Made by a program: the position numbers and the translations under genes. From contig JANDJZ010001184.1 in the NCBI GenBank assembly GCA_027943245.1, forward strand, positions 1 to 11,596: a DNA stretch of 11,596 nt, written 5' to 3'. Position 1 is the first letter of the stretch; each line of letters opens with the position of its first letter. Positions 8,471 through 11,596 of this stretch are shown in pieces. This DNA comes from Acanthamoeba sp. SK_2022b (lineage: Eukaryota; Discosea; Longamoebia; Acanthamoebidae). The notes under the pieces are model-generated. The model did no database searches and was not told where the DNA came from. It saw only the letters and a list, made by a program, of their open reading frames with translations.

Positions 8471-9794
8471 TGTATATATAGATCTGCATGTACGTCACAG
8501 ATGCTAACCATCTGGTGTTTGGGATATCGTGTTGGTCTCGTGCCCGCGCATGTTTTGGGTGTTGCCGCGCAGACAGGAGAATCTATCCACAAAACTGGTG
8601 TGTATCGTGCGCGGGCGACGACGTGATGTACAAGAAATCGACAAATCAACTCTTCTGCGAGGAGTGTGGCGCCGTCAGCGTAATGGCCCCCACGGTGCCG
8701 TCATCCCTTCACTGGCCACACACGCGTGACTTTTATATTTTGGTTTTGTGAAGCTAACTCTCGCGACCGTGACATACAGCTCGGGCTGGAGCGGGTGGTG
8801 GACGAGACCTCGCGGATTCTGCCTGACCTGGCCAAGGAAGCGTTCCTCTCGGCCCAAGAGGTGTCGTTCGCGCTCAAGGTATGACAAGCGACTCGGCTAC
8901 ATACTCGGCGGAGAGCTCACCGCGTTGCACTAACGTTGCGGGGCAGGATTCACAAGCGAAGGCGATTGTCAAGGACTACGCGAACAAGATATCAATGGAT
9001 GTGGCCGGCAAGGCCCTCAGGTAAGAACTAAGTTGTCACCACCTCTCGTCGCGTGAGTTGACTCTTATAAGACGGCGCGCGACCACCGTGAATCGATCAT
9101 AACTACTTACTGTTGTTAGCTCGGTGGGCGAGATGGTGGCGAAAGTGTTCGTCCTCTGGGGCTGGAAATACCTGGGCGAGAAGGTCTCGGCCACCCTCGA
9201 GAAAGAAATGAGCACTGAGTTCAGGAGTCAAGTACGCCTCCCGCCCGTGGCCTTTTCTTTCAAACTCGGCCTACGGAGGCCTGACAGTACTACATCTCTC
9301 TCTCTCTCTCTCTCCCCTGTTCACTGGCGCGCAGGAATTGACTTCGCGGCTGGCCATGGTGGCTGCCGATACCATCTCCAAGCGCAAGCTATCTCGTTCT
9401 GTCATCGCCTGCCTTGGCCTCATGGTTGCTCTCTCTCTCTCTCTCTCTATCCCCGCTGAAGGCCTTCTGTCTCCTTTCCTCTCGCCTGACCAAGTTCTGG
9501 CAGGTCAATCGCCCGTTGCGAAAGCTGTCCAAACAACTGCTCTCGGTGGTGGAGGCACATGACTCAGTCAAGTTTGAGGAGCTCGAGTTCTCTTCGAGTA
9601 CGCTACACCCGCAAGCGCTCTCGAAGCACCGCAGGATCGCGTCTGATCTCTTTTCCTCTCTCTCTCTCTCTCTCCCTCCCTCCCTCTCTCTCTCTCTCTC
9701 TCGGATAGCCAAGTCCTTGTCGTTCCCAGATACCTTCGTGCAGTACGCCCTCGCGCACGGCATAGATGGCGCCATCGACAACTTCTGGGCTTGA
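7135..9794 (+). CDS. P-loop GTPase (Era/HSR1-like) with zinc ribbon and helical C-terminal domain, 14 exons, 441 aa
   Basis: Exons: 7135-7261, 7371-7438, 7533-7650, 7766-7806, 7911-7959, 8120-8196, 8274-8370, 8501-8694, 8780-8878, 8947-9020, 9120-9231, 9335-9424, 9504-9597, 9709-9794. Together they make 1326 bp, with every phase consistent. GTPase motifs: G1 GVTGAGKS at residues 45-52, a G2 Thr at 73, G3 DSKG at 90-93, and G4 NKAD at 159-162, split by an intron after the Lys. Residues 226-248 form a CxxC-15-CxxC zinc ribbon (CVSC, CEEC). Residues 258-410 are helical (LGLERVVDETSRILPDLAKE; WGWKYLGEKV) and resemble the DUF697/YcjF-type tail of bacterial and protist GTPases. The enzyme should bind and hydrolyse GTP; its partner is unknown. 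There is no signal peptide, so it is likely cytosolic or peripheral to a membrane. Exon 1 ends at a GC donor (TTAG|GC), chosen because it gives KKPNVLVSGVTGAGKSS. Residues 194-225 are odd and may include an unspliced intron. Confidence 0.9.
7437..7541 (+). repeat. 11-bp direct repeat at both splice sites of GTPase intron 2
   Basis: AGGTGGGCGTA occurs at 7437-7447, spanning the donor (AAG|GTGGGCGTA), and again at 7531-7541, spanning the acceptor (TAG|GTGGGCGTA). The intron is 7439-7532, so its two boundaries fall after the same AG of each repeat. This is the layout expected of an intron gained with a target duplication or by a small tandem duplication. Confidence 0.85.
8009..8056. repeat. (CA)24 microsatellite in an intron
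   Basis: Pure CA repeat in the fifth intron (7960-8119) of the GTPase gene, followed by degenerate CACT/CACA words. Confidence 0.97.
8409..8467. repeat. (CA)n microsatellite in an intron
   Basis: About 29 CA units in the seventh intron (8371-8500) of the GTPase gene. It runs into GTGTGTATATATA, so its right end can form a small CACACAC/GTGTGTG foldback. Confidence 0.97.
9295..9314. repeat. (TC)10 tract in an intron
   Basis: Pure TC dinucleotides in GTPase intron 11 (9232-9334), 20 bases before the CAG acceptor at 9332-9334. It can serve as the polypyrimidine tract. Confidence 0.9.
9429..9448. repeat. (CT)10 tract in an intron
   Basis: Pure CT dinucleotides starting four bases after the donor ATG|GTTG of GTPase intron 12 (9425-9503), so near the 5' and not the 3' splice site. 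Confidence 0.9.
9656..9702. repeat. (TC)n/(CCCT)n tract in an intron
   Basis: TC dinucleotides with a CCCTCCCTCCCT core in the last GTPase intron (9598-9708), ending just before the acceptor TCGGATAG. It doubles as the polypyrimidine tract. Confidence 0.92.
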
Positions 9795-9965
9795 GCACAA
9801 CCAACCCCGAGCGTGCTTTTGCCTCTTTTGCGATAAGTGGCCAAACAAAAAATGCTGAGATAAACTGCGCTTCTTTTGCGCCAATGGCAAGAATTCGGCT
9901 CCTTTGCGCCATCACAAAGCCAACAACCAAAGCAGGTTATGGCGTGAGCCAGTCACGAAAGACGA
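9795..9965 (+). promoter_or_regulatory. Compact intergenic region with three TTTGCG words
   Basis: The 171 bp between the GTPase stop and the next ATG hold TTTGCG at 9827-9832, 9875-9880 and 9903-9908; the last two read TTTGCGCC and are followed by similar bases. They are spaced 48 and 28 bp apart in one orientation. No TATA box is evident. Repeated words of this kind are candidate promoter elements for the following gene; they resemble an E2F site only loosely. Confidence 0.4.
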
Positions 9966-11596
9966 ATGTTCTGGTTGTTGATGCTTTGGTGTCTTTTACA
10001 AGGGGCACAAGAGGCACCCGCACAGTGCCTCTACGCATCAGACCTCAAGCTTACTAGCTCCGACTACTCCCTCACCTCCGACGGCCGCCTGCTCGCTTGG
10101 AACGGCACCGGAGAGCCGGTCGTCAACCTTACCGCCCTCCCCACGGCCCTCGCCGTCGACAACAAGCGCGAAATGCTCTATGTAGCCAGCCTCGGCAACA
10201 TCCAAAGGTAAGTAGTTGTTTCGTTAAAAATCAAGATTCGGTGGGTATTTCGATAATCCAACTAGGAACACGTGTGCTGACGTCTTCGGACTCCGGACGT
10301 GGTGGGCCCCAACAGCCTTAACATTGCACGTAACCTGTCGCACACGAGTTCGCTGTGCCCGTGCTCGCTCACCAACGCGGTGTCTACCATCACGTAGAGC
10401 CCCCCCTTTCGGTCTTCTCTCTTTTATGCGCGTTGCTGTGGCCGAGGAGAAGTGAAGCTCATCTCACCGCGCGTATAGGAGCATGACGGTGGACGAGAGG
10501 GACGGAGGGCTGTACGTCACCTTTAGACAGAGGATTTGCCACTACTATCCTGGCACACAGACACTCGCCAGCTGCGATTCCTTCGAGGACCGCCTCGGTT
10601 CTGCCGTGCTCCTCCACATCGTCATCGACACCGGTACGGCCGCGGCATCTGCAACCGGATGGACAGTCGTGGAGATTCACCGTGTGCGTGGCGGGGCGGC
10701 AGAGCGGAATCTGCTGTATGGAGCGCCGAGCGATCGCTTGGCCATCATCGTCTTCTCGATCGTCTCCTCTTCACGCGTCGAGTACAAGACCGAGTGGACG
10801 CCCTTGTCTCCCTCCTACCCGTCCAACTTCACCTATGTTGGTACCCGCTGCTGGTCGAGCTGTGCGTCGAGATATTTTTGCATTACATAAGGCTCATTGA
10901 TTGGATGACACGACAAAACCAACCAACCAACCAACACAGGTCTGGCCATGGGCTCAAACGGCAACCTCTTTGCCAATTTGACCCCGCTGAACGGGACGGT
11001 GATCGTCGAACTTGACCTCAACAACAACGGCAGCTTGGCGGCGCGCTACGTCGCCTCCGAAACGGAAATCTCCTCTATCTCAAGCTTCTATGACCTTGCC
11101 TACAACGCCAACAACGGCCGCTTCTACTCCTTCTTCACCTTACAAGACGCGACTCGCTCCTTGGTACCATTCTCTTGTTTTACAATTTTTGCAAGTTATT
11201 TGCGTGTAATTAATAGCGTTGCTGCCCGCATGATGGCATCGCAGATCGCGTCGTACGAGCTGGCAGCACAACACAACGGCACCTTCAACAACACTGCCGT
11301 CATCCAGTTCGCGCCCACGGCCGAGCTCACCTCGCCGCTCTCCCTCCAGTGGGGCCGCTGTCCCTACATGGGCTCTCCCTCACCATCGCCCTCGCCAGGC
11401 ACCGGCAGCAACCTCAACCGCGACCTCACGATTTCGTTCGTCACCGCCGGGCCCTTCATCGTCATCGGCATGCTCGCCACTTGCTGCTCGCCCCTCATTT
11501 GCTACTTCATGCTGCGGCGACACCGTCGCAGGTACTACCCCGGGACCAGGGCCAGGGGCGATAGCGAGACCGATGTGGAGATGAACGACCTCGCCG
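9966..11596 (+). CDS. Type I membrane glycoprotein with propeller-like ectodomain, five exons, 3' end cut off
   Basis: Exons: 9966-10207, 10316-10393, 10479-10840, 10940-11163, 11245-11596 (runs off the window), at least 419 aa with all phases consistent. It starts with a signal peptide (MFWLLMLWCLLQG, cleavage likely near APAQ|C). The ectodomain repeats a motif of an Ala/Thr-Val-Asp stretch followed by a strand: LAVDNKREMLYVAS, MTVDERDGGLYVTF, LAMGSNGNLFANL, LAYNANNGRFYSF. This pattern resembles NHL or SMP-30-type beta-propeller blades. Several N-glycosylation sequons occur (NGT, NLT, NLS, NFT, NNT). A Ser-Pro linker at 346-353 leads to a membrane helix near 365-392, then RRHRRR as stop-transfer and an acidic cytoplasmic tail. 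The protein should sit at the cell surface or in an endomembrane, perhaps as a receptor or adhesion protein. The exon 2 acceptor (AACAG at 10311-10315) is the only one that keeps the frame. The gene family is not recognised. Confidence 0.82.

Noticed and set aside
8231..8649. Long Cys-Val or Thr-His open frames around the second CA tract
   Set aside because: Same cause: the tract is intronic and the frames change meaning at the microsatellite edges.
9389..9930. Minus-strand Arg-Glu repeat open frames
   Set aside because: They are the reverse strand of CT tracts and GTPase exons on the plus strand.
10266..10321. Exon start at 10266 (after CTAG) for the last gene
   Set aside because: It keeps phase, but its frame gives an unlikely Arg-rich sequence to 10455 and loses the good VGPNSLNIARNLS frame; the acceptor at 10315 joins in phase on both sides.

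Overview
This window is the left end of a eukaryotic nuclear chromosome. It opens on about 520 bp of C-strand telomere repeat (CCCTAA)n, followed by an AT-rich subtelomere and then gene-dense, GC-rich, intron-rich DNA. The vertebrate-type TTAGGG repeat, short 75-160 bp GT-AG introns, CA and CT microsatellites confined to introns, short intergenic gaps and GC-rich coding exons fit a free-living amoebozoan protist such as Acanthamoeba. The organism call is an inference from style and remembered protein families, not a database match.

Layout: 1-522 telomere array with a few variant units; 523-1382 gene-free subtelomere holding a diverged direct repeat; 1383-1400 a three-unit interstitial telomere repeat; 1397-3902 (minus) a four-exon gene for a 701-residue protein that reads like a degenerate tyrosine recombinase, with its stop codon inside the interstitial telomere repeat; 4400-4638 (minus) a remnant of a Cys-rich repeat protein; 4753-6722 (plus) a six-exon gene for a multi-pass membrane protein with a likely mitochondrial presequence; 7135-9794 (plus) a 14-exon gene for a 441-residue P-loop GTPase with an embedded zinc ribbon and a helical C-terminal domain; 9966-11596 (plus, cut by the window end) a five-exon gene for a type I membrane protein with a propeller-like ectodomain.

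The exon chains of the recombinase-like, GTPase and last genes were built by hand. In each, every exon phase joins correctly, and the two complete ones give exact multiples of three. The three right-hand genes look like ordinary single-copy host genes on one strand with no evident shared pathway. The left part looks like telomere-associated accessory DNA: a possible mobile-element recombinase next to telomere-like sequence and a broken surface-protein gene. The most novel candidates are this telomere-proximal recombinase-like gene and an intron in the GTPase gene bounded by an 11-bp direct repeat.
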